In this document: piece after piece, positions 24,866 to 34,900 of the stretch
Layout of the letters: every line of letters begins with the position of its first letter
Numbering within the stretch: the stretch's first letter is position 1
Source of the DNA: Sphingobacteriaceae bacterium
Lineage (GTDB): Bacteria > Bacteroidota > Bacteroidia > Sphingobacteriales > Sphingobacteriaceae
Direction: 5' to 3'
Assembly (NCBI GenBank): GCA_947463785.1
Contig: CANHRG010000001.1
Location: 124,001 to 188,000, forward strand
DNA length: 64,000 bases
Made by a program: the position numbers and the translations under genes
Notes under the pieces: model-generated
Seen by the model: only the letters and a program-made list of their open reading frames with translations
Told to the model about the DNA's origin: nothing
Database searches by the model: none

Positions 24866-26974
24866 ATGAAAGAAAACAAATCGAATTCACAAAAACCTGT
24901 GAGAAAAATTCCTGGAAAGAAAATCGTTCCCAAGCCACCGAAGTTCAATATTATGTGGCTATATGCGGCTATCATTTTGGGCTTAATTGTAGTTCAATAC
25001 TTGTTTAACGCGAATCCAGCGAAACAGATCAGCTACCAAAAGTTTGAGAATGAACTATTAAAAACCGGGGATGTAGAAAAACTAGTTGCTTATAAAAATC
25101 AAGATCTGCTAACTGTTGAGGTCTATATTAAAAAAGACAGACTGAAGCAGCCCAAATACAAAGATGTAAAAGCCGAGAACACTTTCGCTAGTGCCACAGA
25201 TGCTGGACCACAATTTTACTTTACCGAAGGTTCTGATGCTGCGCTACAAGCCAAATTGAAAGAGGCGGAGCAAACTATTCCTGCCGAAAAGCGTACGCCG
25301 CTCATTTTCGAATCTAGAGAAAGTCCTTGGGCTGGTTGGTTCATGTCGTTCATTTTACCGGTTTTACTATTGATCGGTTTCTGGATTTTCATCATGCGCC
25401 GTATGGGCGGAGGAGCCGGCGGTGGTGGCGGTGGCCAAATTTTCAACATCGGTAAATCTAAAGCCACCCTTTTTGATAAAGAATCGCAGGTAACCATCAC
25501 CTTCAACGACGTTGCCGGTTTAGAAGAGGCAAAACAAGAGGTGATGGAGATTGTAGATTTCCTCAAAAATCCTAAAAAATACACCAATTTGGGTGGAAAA
25601 ATACCTAAAGGAGCACTTTTGGTAGGGTCTCCCGGTACAGGTAAAACACTGATGGCTAAAGCTGTTGCCGGCGAAGCGCAAGTGCCTTTTTTCTCCCTTT
25701 CGGGATCTGATTTCGTAGAAATGTTTGTGGGTGTTGGTGCTTCCCGTGTTCGCGATTTGTTTAAACAAGCGAAAGACAAAGCACCTTGTATCATCTTTAT
25801 TGACGAGATTGATGCCATTGGCCGTGCCCGCGGTAAAAACAACATCATGGGCGGCAACGACGAACGCGAAAACACGCTGAACCAGTTGCTGGTAGAAATG
25901 GATGGTTTCGGTACCGATTCGGGTATCATCATTTTGGCGGCTACTAACCGTCCGGATGTATTGGACTCTGCACTTTTGCGTCCAGGTCGTTTCGATCGAC
26001 AAATTTCAATCGATAAACCCGATTTACTAGGTCGTGAACAAATCTTCAAGGTACACCTTAAGCCTTTAAAGCTGGATAAAGATGTTGATCCGAAAAAATT
26101 ATCGGCTCAAACTCCAGGCTTTGCCGGAGCAGAAATTGCCAACGTGTGTAACGAGGCCGCATTAATTGCTGCCCGACGTAACAAAGAGGCAGTTGATATG
26201 CAGGATTTCCAAGATGCCATTGACCGCGTGATTGGTGGTTTAGAGAAGAAAAACAAAATTATTTCTCCGGAAGAGAAACGAATTGTGGCTTACCACGAAG
26301 CCGGACATGCCATTGCTGGTTGGTTCTTGGAACATGCTGATCCATTGGTAAAAGTTTCTATTGTTCCGCGTGGTGTGGCTGCTTTGGGTTATGCCCAATA
26401 CTTGCCCAAAGAACAATTTTTATACACTACCGAACAACTAACCGATGGCATGTGTATGACCATGGGTGGACGTGTGGCCGAAGACATTGTGTTTGGTAAA
26501 ATTTCTACCGGAGCACAAAACGATTTGGAGCGCATTACCAAGCTCTCTTACGCCATGGTTACCATTTACGGTATGAACGGTAAAGTGGGTAATGTATCGT
26601 TCAACGATACCCAGGGTGAGTACCAGTTCAACAAACCGTATTCTGAAAAAACATCGGAATTGATTGACCAGGAAGTGCGCAACCTGATTCAATCGGTTTA
26701 CGACCGAACCAAGGTTTTACTAACTGAAAAGAGAGAGGGTTTGGAAAAGCTTGCTCAGAAACTTTTAGAAAAAGAGATCTTGTTCCAGTCTGATTTGGAG
26801 GAAATTTTAGGTAAGCGTCCTTTTGAACACCGCACCACGTATGATGAGTTTGTGAACGGTAAGGGGGTTGAGGATAAAAAACCTAAAACTACCCGCAAGA
26901 AAAAAGAAAAGGAACACGAAGGCATGGTAGATCACAATATCGATTTACCTGAAAACAGATCTTCTCAAGATTAA
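24866..26974 (+). CDS. ftsH: ATP-dependent zinc metalloprotease FtsH
   Basis: A 702-residue membrane AAA+ protease. ATG 24866 is chosen over an upstream non-ATG frame. Two membrane helices are at about 29-47 and 154-180, with a periplasmic domain between. A glycine-rich linker (GGGAGGGGGG) leads to the AAA domain with GSPGTGKT near residue 253, [10 protein letters not shown] and the SRH region (RPGRFDRQI). The zinc site HEAGH is near residue 477. The Lys-rich C-terminus is typical of the phylum. It degrades misfolded membrane and some cytosolic proteins. The LUD gene follows after six bases. Confidence 0.97.
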   Translation: MKENKSNSQKPVRKIPGKKIVPKPPKFNIMWLYAAIILGLIVVQYLFNANPAKQISYQKFENELLKTGDVEKLVAYKNQDLLTVEVYIKKDRLKQPKYKDVKAENTFASATDAGPQFYFTEGSDAALQAKLKEAEQTIPAEKRTPLIFESRESPWAGWFMSFILPVLLLIGFWIFIMRRMGGGAGGGGGGQIFNIGKSKATLFDKESQVTITFNDVAGLEEAKQEVMEIVDFLKNPKKYTNLGGKIPKGALLVGSPGTGKTLMAKAVAGEAQVPFFSLSGSDFVEMFVGVGASRVRDLFKQAKDKAPCIIFIDEIDAIGRARGKNNIMGGNDERENTLNQLLVEMDGFGTDSGIIILAATNRPDVLDSALLRPGRFDRQISIDKPDLLGREQIFKVHLKPLKLDKDVDPKKLSAQTPGFAGAEIANVCNEAALIAARRNKEAVDMQDFQDAIDRVIGGLEKKNKIISPEEKRIVAYHEAGHAIAGWFLEHADPLVKVSIVPRGVAALGYAQYLPKEQFLYTTEQLTDGMCMTMGGRVAEDIVFGKISTGAQNDLERITKLSYAMVTIYGMNGKVGNVSFNDTQGEYQFNKPYSEKTSELIDQEVRNLIQSVYDRTKVLLTEKREGLEKLAQKLLEKEILFQSDLEEILGKRPFEHRTTYDEFVNGKGVEDKKPKTTRKKKEKEHEGMVDHNIDLPENRSSQD

Positions 26975-26980
26975 AAATCC

Positions 26981-27625
26981 ATGAAAGAAACTACGGCCAA
27001 GGAGAGAATGCTCAAACAAATCCGCAAGGCCTTGCTGGATAAAAAGGATAATCCTTACCCCAATTTGGAGGATACGCCAGTTTATGCACCAACCGATGAG
27101 TTTCTGGAGGTTTTATTTGCGGAGCAACTCACCGCAATTGCAGGTTCATTTGTGTACTGTGAAGATGATATTCAGTTTGTAGAAAACCTGATCGAGTTAG
27201 CTGAGGAAAAGAAATGGCGTAAAATTTATTGCTGGGAACCAAGGCTGCAAGAAATGCTTAAGCACTTCGAGTATCCTTTTCAGGCAAACGATCAAGATTT
27301 CTTAAAAGCCGAAGTAGGCATTACACTGTGTGAATCGCTGGTTGCCCGTAATGGAAGTGTCTTAATTTCTAACGGAAATGTCGCGGGGCGTCGTTTGAGC
27401 ATTTATCCAGGAGTACACATTGTTTTGGCTTACACCTCTCAATTGGTTTTGGATTTAAAAGATGGATTCAAACTCTTGAAAGAAAAATATGGAAATCAGC
27501 TGCCAAGTATGATCAGCAACATCACCGGACCAAGTCGTACGGCCGATATTGAAAAAACCCTGGTTTTAGGTGCCCATGGCCCCAAAGAGTTGTATGTTTT
27601 TCTGATTGACGATTCGGCAGCTTAA
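26981..27625 (+). CDS. LUD-domain (LutC/YkgG-type) protein
   Basis: A 214-residue LUD (lactate utilisation) domain protein, with VGITLCESLVARNGSVLISN, RRLSIYPGVHIVLAYTSQLV and the GPSRTADIEKTLVLGAHGPKELYVFLI C-terminal motif that closes the family. LutC acts with LutA and LutB in iron-sulfur lactate oxidation elsewhere. Neither partner is present here, so the role at this locus is open. It is six bases after ftsH, an arrangement I associate with Bacteroidota genomes. It may serve a function other than lactate oxidation. Confidence 0.88.
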   Translation: MKETTAKERMLKQIRKALLDKKDNPYPNLEDTPVYAPTDEFLEVLFAEQLTAIAGSFVYCEDDIQFVENLIELAEEKKWRKIYCWEPRLQEMLKHFEYPFQANDQDFLKAEVGITLCESLVARNGSVLISNGNVAGRRLSIYPGVHIVLAYTSQLVLDLKDGFKLLKEKYGNQLPSMISNITGPSRTADIEKTLVLGAHGPKELYVFLIDDSAA

Positions 27626-27784
27626 TATTACTTTTTACTGATTTTAGAAGCAATTTGTTGCTTGTCGCCCATGGATAACCCAAAGGCGTGCAAGCAAATA
27701 AGTTTGTTTTAAAGATTGCTTATAGGTAGCTTAGGGTATTCTATCCTATTAAAAACCATTCGGTTTTACATTTTAATACACTAA

Positions 27785-28858
27785 ATGAATACGATCAAGA
27801 GCATCATAATCGGAACGGGGAGTTATTTACCAACCCATATTGTTAAAAACAAAGACTTTTTAAACCACCAGTTCTACGAAAAAGACGGCCAGCCTATTTT
27901 ACGCGACAATGCCGAAATCATCAGTAAATTTCAAGACATTACCGAAATAGAAGAACGTCGCTACGCAGACGATGATCAACTGGCATCTGATTTAGGTTAC
28001 TTGGCCGCAAAAGAGGCCATTGAAAGTTCGGGGATTGAACCGGAAAGTTTAGACTACATTATTGCTGCCCACAATTTTGGAGATATTGAAGCGGGTGATA
28101 CGCATGTGCAAATTATGCCCAGTTTGGCTTCTAAAATCAAACATAAATTGGGTATTGAAAATCCGAATTGTGTAGCCTACGATTTGCCATTCGGCTGTCC
28201 GGGTTGGGTTCAGGGAATAATTCAGGCTGATTATTTTATTAAATCTGGTGATGCAAAACGGATTTTGGTGGTGGGTTGTGAAACCCTTTCCAGAGTAAAC
28301 GATCCACACGACCGGGATAGTATGATTTTTGCCGACGGTGCCGGCGCTGCCATTTTGGAAGGAAAATCCGATACCAAGTCGGGTATTATCGCCCATAAAA
28401 CTCAATCTCATACGCATAAAGAAGCATATTACCTGTATTGCGGGCATTCCAGTAAACCCGATTTCAAAAAGAACGATGTGTTTATTAAAATGGAAGGCCG
28501 TAAAATTTACGAGTACGCCTTAAGTAATGTGCCCATGGTTGTTAAAGAAGCCATTGACCGTGCCGGCTTGGATATTGCAGACATTAAAAAGGTGCTGATT
28601 CATCAGGCCAACGGAAAAATGGACGAAGCTATTGCTAAACGTCTTTTGAAACTGTATGGCAAAACCGACATGCCAGAACGGATGATCCCTATGACCATCG
28701 CTACCTTGGGTAATAGTTCGGTAGCAACCATTCCAACCATGCTCGACATGATTTTGAAAAACAACATGGAAACTCACGAACTAAACGAAGGAGATATTGT
28801 GGTTTTTGCTTCGGTGGGCGCCGGAATGAATATTAATGCGGTGGTTTATAAATTTTAA
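27785..28858 (+). CDS. 3-oxoacyl-ACP synthase III (KASIII) family protein
   Basis: A 357-residue FabH-like ketosynthase with the full triad: Cys138 (PFGCPGW), His273 (HQANGKM) and Asn310 (GNSSVAT). It is about 30 residues longer than housekeeping FabH, with an extra segment near the N-terminus (YEKDGQPILRDNAEI). No fatty-acid genes (plsX, acpP, fabD) are adjacent, so it may serve a specialised chain-initiation or head-to-head condensation. The 159 bases upstream hold only a small AAGCAA/TTGCTT hairpin at 27648-27663 and no clear promoter. Confidence 0.88.
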   Translation: MNTIKSIIIGTGSYLPTHIVKNKDFLNHQFYEKDGQPILRDNAEIISKFQDITEIEERRYADDDQLASDLGYLAAKEAIESSGIEPESLDYIIAAHNFGDIEAGDTHVQIMPSLASKIKHKLGIENPNCVAYDLPFGCPGWVQGIIQADYFIKSGDAKRILVVGCETLSRVNDPHDRDSMIFADGAGAAILEGKSDTKSGIIAHKTQSHTHKEAYYLYCGHSSKPDFKKNDVFIKMEGRKIYEYALSNVPMVVKEAIDRAGLDIADIKKVLIHQANGKMDEAIAKRLLKLYGKTDMPERMIPMTIATLGNSSVATIPTMLDMILKNNMETHELNEGDIVVFASVGAGMNINAVVYKF

Positions 28859-28874
28859 AAAAACCAAGCTATAC

Positions 28875-28908
28875 AAAAAAGCCCCTCGATAACTCGAGGG
28901 GCTTTTTA
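28875..28908. terminator. Bidirectional terminator between KASIII and zinc-ribbon genes
   Basis: AAAAAAGCCCCTCGA pairs with TCGAGGGGCTTTTT around a four-base loop. The flanking A-run and T-run let it serve both converging genes. Confidence 0.9.
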
Positions 28909-28921
28909 TTTTTCAGTGCTA

Positions 28922-29665
28922 TTAGGCCTCTGCTTTAACGCCCGCAATGGCTTCATCCACCAAAATACGTCCGCAATGTTCGCAAACAATAATTTTCTTA
29001 TGCTGACGAATATCAAGTTGACGCTGAGGAGGAATTTGGTTGAAACAACCTGAGCAAGAATCACGCTGAATGGTTACTACAGCTAAACCATTTTTAGCGT
29101 TTCCGCGTAAACGGTGGTAGGCAACCAATAAACGCTCGTCAATTTTAGTCTCTGCTTTGATTGCCTTTGTGTTTAATTCTTCTTCTTCTTTCTGAGTTTC
29201 AGCGGTAATTACATCTAACTCTGATTTCTTTTGATCTAGGTCTTTTTTACGGCCCTCTAAATCAGCAACAGCTTTTTCGTAAACCTCCGTTTTTGTGGTG
29301 ATTTCGAAACCAAATTCTTTGATTTTCTTTTCAGAAACCTGAATATCTAATCCCTGAATTTCAATTTCTTTGGAGATAGCTTCGTATTCACGGTTGTTTT
29401 TTACCTCGTTAAGCTGGGCTTCGTATTTCTTAATGGTAGCTGTAGCCTCTTTAATGGTGTTTTTACGCGTTACGATTGAATCTTCCAAATCGTCTAACTC
29501 AGCTTTAATTTTCTGAATACGGGTTTCTAAACCGGCTACATCATCTTCTAAATCGGCCACTTCAACAGGTAATTCACCTCTAATTTGGCGGATTTTATCA
29601 ATTTGGGTATGAATAGATTGCAATTCGTATAGCGCTTGCAATTTTTGTTCTACGGTTTGTTCCAT
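28922..29665 (-). CDS. Coiled-coil protein with C4-type zinc ribbon
   Basis: A 247-residue protein. Residues 5-190 are a long antiparallel coiled coil rich in Glu and Lys. The C-terminus is a zinc ribbon with CSGC and CEHC pairs (about residues 203-236), matching the zf-RING_7 (DUF164) family. A nucleic-acid or protein-tether role is likely but unproven. It overlaps the preceding nif3 stop/start by one base, so translation is coupled. This pairing of nif3 with a DUF164 gene is widely conserved. Confidence 0.9.
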   Translation of the reverse strand: MEQTVEQKLQALYELQSIHTQIDKIRQIRGELPVEVADLEDDVAGLETRIQKIKAELDDLEDSIVTRKNTIKEATATIKKYEAQLNEVKNNREYEAISKEIEIQGLDIQVSEKKIKEFGFEITTKTEVYEKAVADLEGRKKDLDQKKSELDVITAETQKEEEELNTKAIKAETKIDERLLVAYHRLRGNAKNGLAVVTIQRDSCSGCFNQIPPQRQLDIRQHKKIIVCEHCGRILVDEAIAGVKAEA

Positions 29666-30762
29666 TAAATTAAATAGTTAACGGGGTTTGTGTTTTGTTC
29701 TGTTAAATGGAGTGCAAAGTTAGGAAATTTTTCACTAATTCTTTCAAACAAAAGCGTTTGCGTAAACTGTTCGCTTTCGTAATGACCCACATCGGCAATC
29801 ACAATTCGCCCTTCGGCATCAAAAAATTCATGGTATTTGTAATCGGCGGTTATAAAAACTGATGCTCCTGCTTGGATGGCTTGTGGCAACAAAAAGCTCC
29901 CAGAACCACCGCATATGGCCACTTTTTGAATTTCTTTACCCAGTAAATTGGTGTGGCGAATCAATGAACAGTTCAGTTGTTTTTTAACCAGCTTTAAAAA
30001 ATCAAGTTCGTTCATCGGGTTTTCCAAATCGCCCAACATTCCAGACCCAACCAGGGGATGGGCATTGCTGATAGGGTAGAGATCGTAAGCCACCTCTTCG
30101 TAAGGATGGGTTTCAAAAAGTGCTTTCAACACCTTTCCCTCTGAAGCTATCGAAAAAATTACCTCGATTCGGGTTTCGCTTTCGCGATGTTGTTCCCCTT
30201 GCTGCCCCAAAAATGGAGTTGAACCTGGACCTGCTTTAAAGGTGCCCAAACCTTCGGTATTATAACTACACTCCGAATAATTACCAATGTTGCCGGCACC
30301 TGCGGTAAAAAGTGCTTGTCTAACTTCTGTTGCTTGAGCAGATGGACAAAAGGTGACCAATTTTTTAAGAATGCCTGATTTTGGCGCTAGCGGTTTCAGG
30401 TTTTTCAAGCCCAATCTATCTGCCAGCGCTTTATTTACCCCATCCAAAACATTGTCGTAATTGGTATGAATGGCATACAAAGCAATGTTGTGTTTAATGG
30501 CTTTCATCACCACCCGCTCCACGTAGTTTTTACCATTAAATCTCTTTAATCCCTTAAAAACGATGGGGTGGTGTGAGATAATGAGGTTGCAGCCCTTTCG
30601 AATAGCCTCATCCAGAACCACTTCTGTGCAATCCAGAGAAATGAGCGCCGATTTTACATCCTCATCAGAACTACCCACCAACAGGCCCGAATTGTCGTAC
30701 TCTTCTTGATACGCCAAGGGAGCAAGTGTTTCGAGAAAATCGGTAATTTCTTTTAGCCTCAT
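29665..30762 (-). CDS. Nif3-like dinuclear metal centre hexameric protein
   Basis: A 365-residue protein of the long NIF3/YqfO type. The N-terminal metal motif is ISHHPIVFKGLKRF and the C-terminal part is DVGHYESEQF. Between them, at about residues 130-235, is the inserted PII/CutA-like domain (FSIASEGKVLKALFETHPYEEVAYD). The family is linked to GTP cyclohydrolase-like folds and to 5-formyltetrahydrofolate or NAD metabolism in different reports, with no settled function. It lies seven bases after the TM2 gene. Confidence 0.93.
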   Translation of the reverse strand: MRLKEITDFLETLAPLAYQEEYDNSGLLVGSSDEDVKSALISLDCTEVVLDEAIRKGCNLIISHHPIVFKGLKRFNGKNYVERVVMKAIKHNIALYAIHTNYDNVLDGVNKALADRLGLKNLKPLAPKSGILKKLVTFCPSAQATEVRQALFTAGAGNIGNYSECSYNTEGLGTFKAGPGSTPFLGQQGEQHRESETRIEVIFSIASEGKVLKALFETHPYEEVAYDLYPISNAHPLVGSGMLGDLENPMNELDFLKLVKKQLNCSLIRHTNLLGKEIQKVAICGGSGSFLLPQAIQAGASVFITADYKYHEFFDAEGRIVIADVGHYESEQFTQTLLFERISEKFPNFALHLTEQNTNPVNYLI

Positions 30763-30769
30763 TTAAAAC

Positions 30770-31126
30770 TTAGTTAATCATTCTTGCCATATTTGCAGCT
30801 TCTAATGCAACTTTTTGGTTGTACTCTTGGGCAATAGATTTGTAGTTTATCAAATCAACAAGAGTGCCAATAAAACAGAAACCAAAGGTTATAAGGTACA
30901 ATACCCCCATGCCAATTTGACCCGTTACAAAACGCTGCACTCCAGCTACAATTACAAAGCCCAGTAGAGTGAAGATTAAAATGTCTTGAGGATCTTTGCG
31001 CTTACTTGTGTACAGCATGGCAAAATTTTTAGCCTGACTATCGCTCATTGATCCGGTTAATTGTTCTAAAAATTGCAGTTCATTGGGGGTAATTCCCTTA
31101 AGCTGCATAAATAATTGTGAATTCAT
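30770..31126 (-). CDS. TM2-domain membrane protein
   Basis: A 118-residue protein with a helical N-terminal half and a TM2 domain: two hydrophobic helices (ILIFTLLGFVIVAGVQRF and IGMGVLYLITFGFCFIGTLVDLI) joined by the VTGQIG turn. TM2 proteins are small and poorly understood, often linked to envelope stress. It is in the middle of a five-gene minus operon, ten bases after the DUF2752 gene. Confidence 0.85.
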   Translation of the reverse strand: MNSQLFMQLKGITPNELQFLEQLTGSMSDSQAKNFAMLYTSKRKDPQDILIFTLLGFVIVAGVQRFVTGQIGMGVLYLITFGFCFIGTLVDLINYKSIAQEYNQKVALEAANMARMIN

Positions 31127-31136
31127 GTTTTGGTTT

Positions 31137-31421
31137 TTATGATTTTAAAGATACTAGAAATTGATGGCTTAATTGAACCGTTCGATAAGTCAAAATGCAC
31201 AAAGTGGGGATAGCCAACCAGTGCTGATTCCAAGAGTTTAGTAAATCTCCGTGGAGCAGATACACCAAAGATCTACCCAATCCGCACCCCGGACACCAGG
31301 ACCAGCCCATAGTTGCAACCGGGCAAAGAGTGTAATGATGAGTTCCGGGCTCCGAAAATGCCAACAGAAGCAAAGCCGAAATCCAGACAATCAACTCGAA
31401 GGGTATAGCTCTTTTTGACAC
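31137..31421 (-). CDS. DUF2752-family membrane protein
   Basis: A 94-residue protein with two or three membrane segments and the DUF2752 hallmark GWSWCPGCGLGRS (CPxCG plus basic residue), followed by HGDLLNSWNQHWLAIPTL. Function of the family is unknown. It lies four bases after the DUF4199 gene and ten bases before the TM2 gene. Confidence 0.87.
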   Translation of the reverse strand: MSKRAIPFELIVWISALLLLAFSEPGTHHYTLCPVATMGWSWCPGCGLGRSLVYLLHGDLLNSWNQHWLAIPTLCILTYRTVQLSHQFLVSLKS

Positions 31422-31425
31422 CGTA

Positions 31426-31839
31426 TTAAAGGTTTCGTGGTCTGGTCATCAAGAGTAAAGATACCACTAAAACCAATAAAATCCCTACCACGCCCATGGC
31501 AGCCAAACGTTGCATGTAATCTATTTTTTGCATTCTAGAATCGGTGTATTCTAGGTAAAAACTCAAAGTGGCCATATACAATACCGAACCAACTATTAAA
31601 ATTTTAAAGCCCTGCATCATGGCTTGAAATAAACTCATTTTGTTTCGGAGTTGTTTTCGATAACTTTTAAGTCCAAAATAAAGTCCACCGAAAGGAATAC
31701 CTACCGAGAGGTATTCGGTCCAGGTAATGTCGGCCAGGGCCTGTGGATTCAAATGATAAAAACCGAGTTCGTGCATCAACATGATCCAAAAACCACTTAA
31801 AAACCCAATTGCCAATCCATATTTAATTGCATTTCCCAT
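31426..31839 (-). CDS. DUF4199-type membrane protein
   Basis: A 137-residue protein with four hydrophobic segments (YGLAIGFLSGFWIMLMHELGF, YLSVGIPFGGLYFGLKSY, GFKILIVGSVLYMATLSFYL, and VVGILLVLVVSLLLM). The layout, with charged Lys/Arg after helix 2, matches DUF4199 proteins of Bacteroidota. It heads the operon DUF4199-DUF2752-TM2-nif3-zinc ribbon. It is divergent from mfd with a 98-base gap. Confidence 0.72.
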   Translation of the reverse strand: MGNAIKYGLAIGFLSGFWIMLMHELGFYHLNPQALADITWTEYLSVGIPFGGLYFGLKSYRKQLRNKMSLFQAMMQGFKILIVGSVLYMATLSFYLEYTDSRMQKIDYMQRLAAMGVVGILLVLVVSLLLMTRPRNL

Positions 31840-31912
31840 AGCCCTGGCTAATAACCCTTATAAAACAGCGATGTGGCGAACTTGTTTTTTAGAAATATGC
31901 TGTGGCTTAAGC

Positions 31913-31920
31913 TATATTTG
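31913..31920 (+). promoter_or_regulatory. -7 promoter box for mfd
   Basis: TATATTTG, an exact TAnnTTTG match, 17 bases before the GTG start of mfd. A -33 element at the right spacing is not evident. Confidence 0.5.
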
Positions 31921-31937
31921 CAGCGAAATCAGGATTA

Positions 31938-34900
31938 GTGAACATCAGGGAAATTATTCATCGATACAAGGATGATCCCCGGATTGCCGAATTGGGCCAA
32001 GCGCTGAATTCGGGTAAAAATCCAAAGATACACCTTAAGGGTCTCGTCGGATCAAGTGATGCGATGCTGGCTACTGCATTGTATTTTTTTCAACATCAGC
32101 CTGCTGTTTTTGTACTCTCCGACCGAGAAGAGGCTGCTTACTTTTTGAGTGATTTGGAAAATCTGCTCCAAAAAGAAGTATTATTCTTTCCGGGATCGTT
32201 CAGAAAGTCTTTTGATTTCACCCAGCCCGACAGTAGCATGGTGTTGCAGCGGGCCGAAGTACTCAACGAACTCAAGTACCAGAGCGAATTTGGAAAGCTG
32301 GTGGTAACCTATCCCGAGGCTTTGTGCGAAAAAGTAATCGATCGGACTGCACTCGAAAAAAATACGCTCGAAATTGCCAAAGGAAATAAGCTGGATATTG
32401 ATTTCATGGCCGATTTTCTGAGTGGCTACGAATTTGATCGTGTCGACTTTGTGTATAGCCCCGGCCAATTTGCAGTAAGAGGTGGAATTGTAGATATTTT
32501 TTCGTTTTCGCACCAACGGCCTTACCGGGTAGAGTTTTTTGGCGATACCATCGAAAGTATTCGTGATTTTGAAATCGAAGATCAGCTTTCGGTTAATCAT
32601 TTTGAAGAGATTACCATCATTCCTAATGTTCAGGCAAAAGTTCTTGGCGATCACAAAATATCGCTTTTAGAATATGTGGATTCCACTAGCCAGATCTGGT
32701 TTAAAGATGTGCAACTCACACTCGATGTGATTGAACGGGGCTGTAAAAAAAGTGTCGAACTGTGGAAGGCTCTTTCCGAAACAGATAAACAGCAAAATCC
32801 GGAGTGGATTGATCCTAAATTTCAATTCATAGACGATAAGTTGCTCGCCGATCAGCTTCAAGATTTCCCGGTAATTGAATTTGGTAAACAGTTTTTTTAC
32901 AATGCCGATGTGAGCATCCGGTTAAACATGAGTCCCCAGCCTTCGTTTAACAAAGACTTTGGATTGCTGACTCATAACCTAAAAACAAACGAGGCGGAAA
33001 AAATTGAAAACTTTATTTTCACCGATTCGGCAAAACAAGCGGAGCGCTTGTACAACATTTTTGAGGATCTTGACAAAACCGTACACTTTACCCCATTCCA
33101 GCTTTCCTTGCGGGAGGGCTTCGTAGACCGCGATCAAAAGCTGGCTTGCTACACAGATCATCAAATATTTGACCGGTTTTACAAATACAAAACCAAGAAA
33201 GGGTATGTACGTTCTCAAGCGCTTACCCTTAAAGAGCTTCGCGATTTAAAACCAGGCGATTACATTACGCACATCGACCATGGAGTTGGCCGTTACGATG
33301 GTTTGGAAAAAATAGAGGTGAATGGCAAAACCCAGGAAATGATTCGTTTGGTTTACGCCGATAATGATTTGCTTTATGTAAACATCAACTCATTGAATCG
33401 CATTGCGAAGTTTTCGGGCAAAGAAGGTGCGATTCCAAAAATGAATAAACTGGGTACCGATACCTGGGAAAAACTAAAGCGTTCGACCAAGAAAAAGGTT
33501 AAAGATATTGCCCGCGATTTGATTAAACTTTACGCACAGCGTAAGGCGCAAAAGGGAAACGCATTTAGTCCGGACACCTATTTACAAAACGAATTGGAAG
33601 CTTCGTTTATTTACGAAGATACTCCGGACCAGGAAAAAGCAACCGCCGATCTGAAAAAAGACATGGAGGCCCCGCATCCAATGGATCGGCTGATTTGTGG
33701 TGATGTGGGTTTCGGAAAAACAGAAGTGGCCATAAGGGCTGCCTTTAAGGCAGTAGCCGATGGAAAACAGGTGGCCGTTTTAGTTCCCACCACCATTCTG
33801 GCCTTACAACATTTCAAAACCTTTAGTTCGCGACTAAAAGATTTTCCTTGTACCATCGATTACATCAATCGATTCAAAACACCCGCACAAATCAAAGAAA
33901 GTTTGCAAAAACTGGCGGATGGTAAGGTAGATATCATTATCGGAACTCATCGTTTGGTGAGCAAGGATGTGAAGTTTAAAGATTTGGGCTTACTCATTAT
34001 TGATGAGGAGCAAAAATTTGGAGTTGGCGTAAAGGAAAAATTAAAACAGTTCCGGGTAAATGTAGACACCCTAACCCTAACAGCCACCCCGATTCCAAGA
34101 ACACTGCACTTCTCGCTTATGGGTGCCCGAGATTTGAGCATCATTAGCACTCCACCGCCCAACCGGCAGCCGGTTTTAACCGAGCTGCATGTGTTTAACG
34201 AAGGTTTGATCAAAGAGGCGGTAGAGTATGAATTGGCAAGAGGCGGGCAGGTATTCTTTATTCATAACCGGGTTCAGGATTTGGCTCAACTAGGCGGATT
34301 AATTCAAAAACTGGTGCCAAACGCCCGAATTGGTATTGCCCACGGGCAACTGGAGGGAGATGCGTTAGAAGATGTGATGCTCAAGTTTGTGAATGCCGAA
34401 TCCGATGTATTGGTGGCCACCACCATAATTGAGGCTGGGTTGGATATTCCGAACGCCAATACCATCATCATCAATCACGCCCACATGTTCGGCTTAAGCG
34501 ATCTGCATCAAATGCGTGGTCGTGTGGGTCGGTCTAACAAAAAGGCTTTTTGTTATTTATTAAGTCCGCCGCTTTCTACCCTAACCAGCGAAGCCCGGAA
34601 GCGCCTGAGTGCTATTGAAGAGTTTTCGGAGTTGGGTAGCGGTTTTAATGTAGCCATGCGAGATTTGGATATCCGCGGAAGCGGAAATTTATTGGGTGCT
34701 GAGCAAAGTGGCTTTATCGCCGAAATTGGTTTCGAAATGTATCACAAAATATTGGACGAAGCCATTCAAGAGCTAAAAGAAGACGAGTTTAAGGGTTTAT
34801 TTGAGGAAGATGTTAAAGAAACATTTGTGGGCTTTACCCAAATTGATACTGATCTCGAGGTGCTGATCCCTAATGAATACGTAACGAGTGTGGCCGAGCG

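Noticed and set aside
25216-26049. 277-codon minus-strand frame opposite ftsH
   Set aside because: Lies entirely within the ftsH AAA domain, whose motifs are unambiguous. Ser/Pro-rich composition is typical of an antisense frame.
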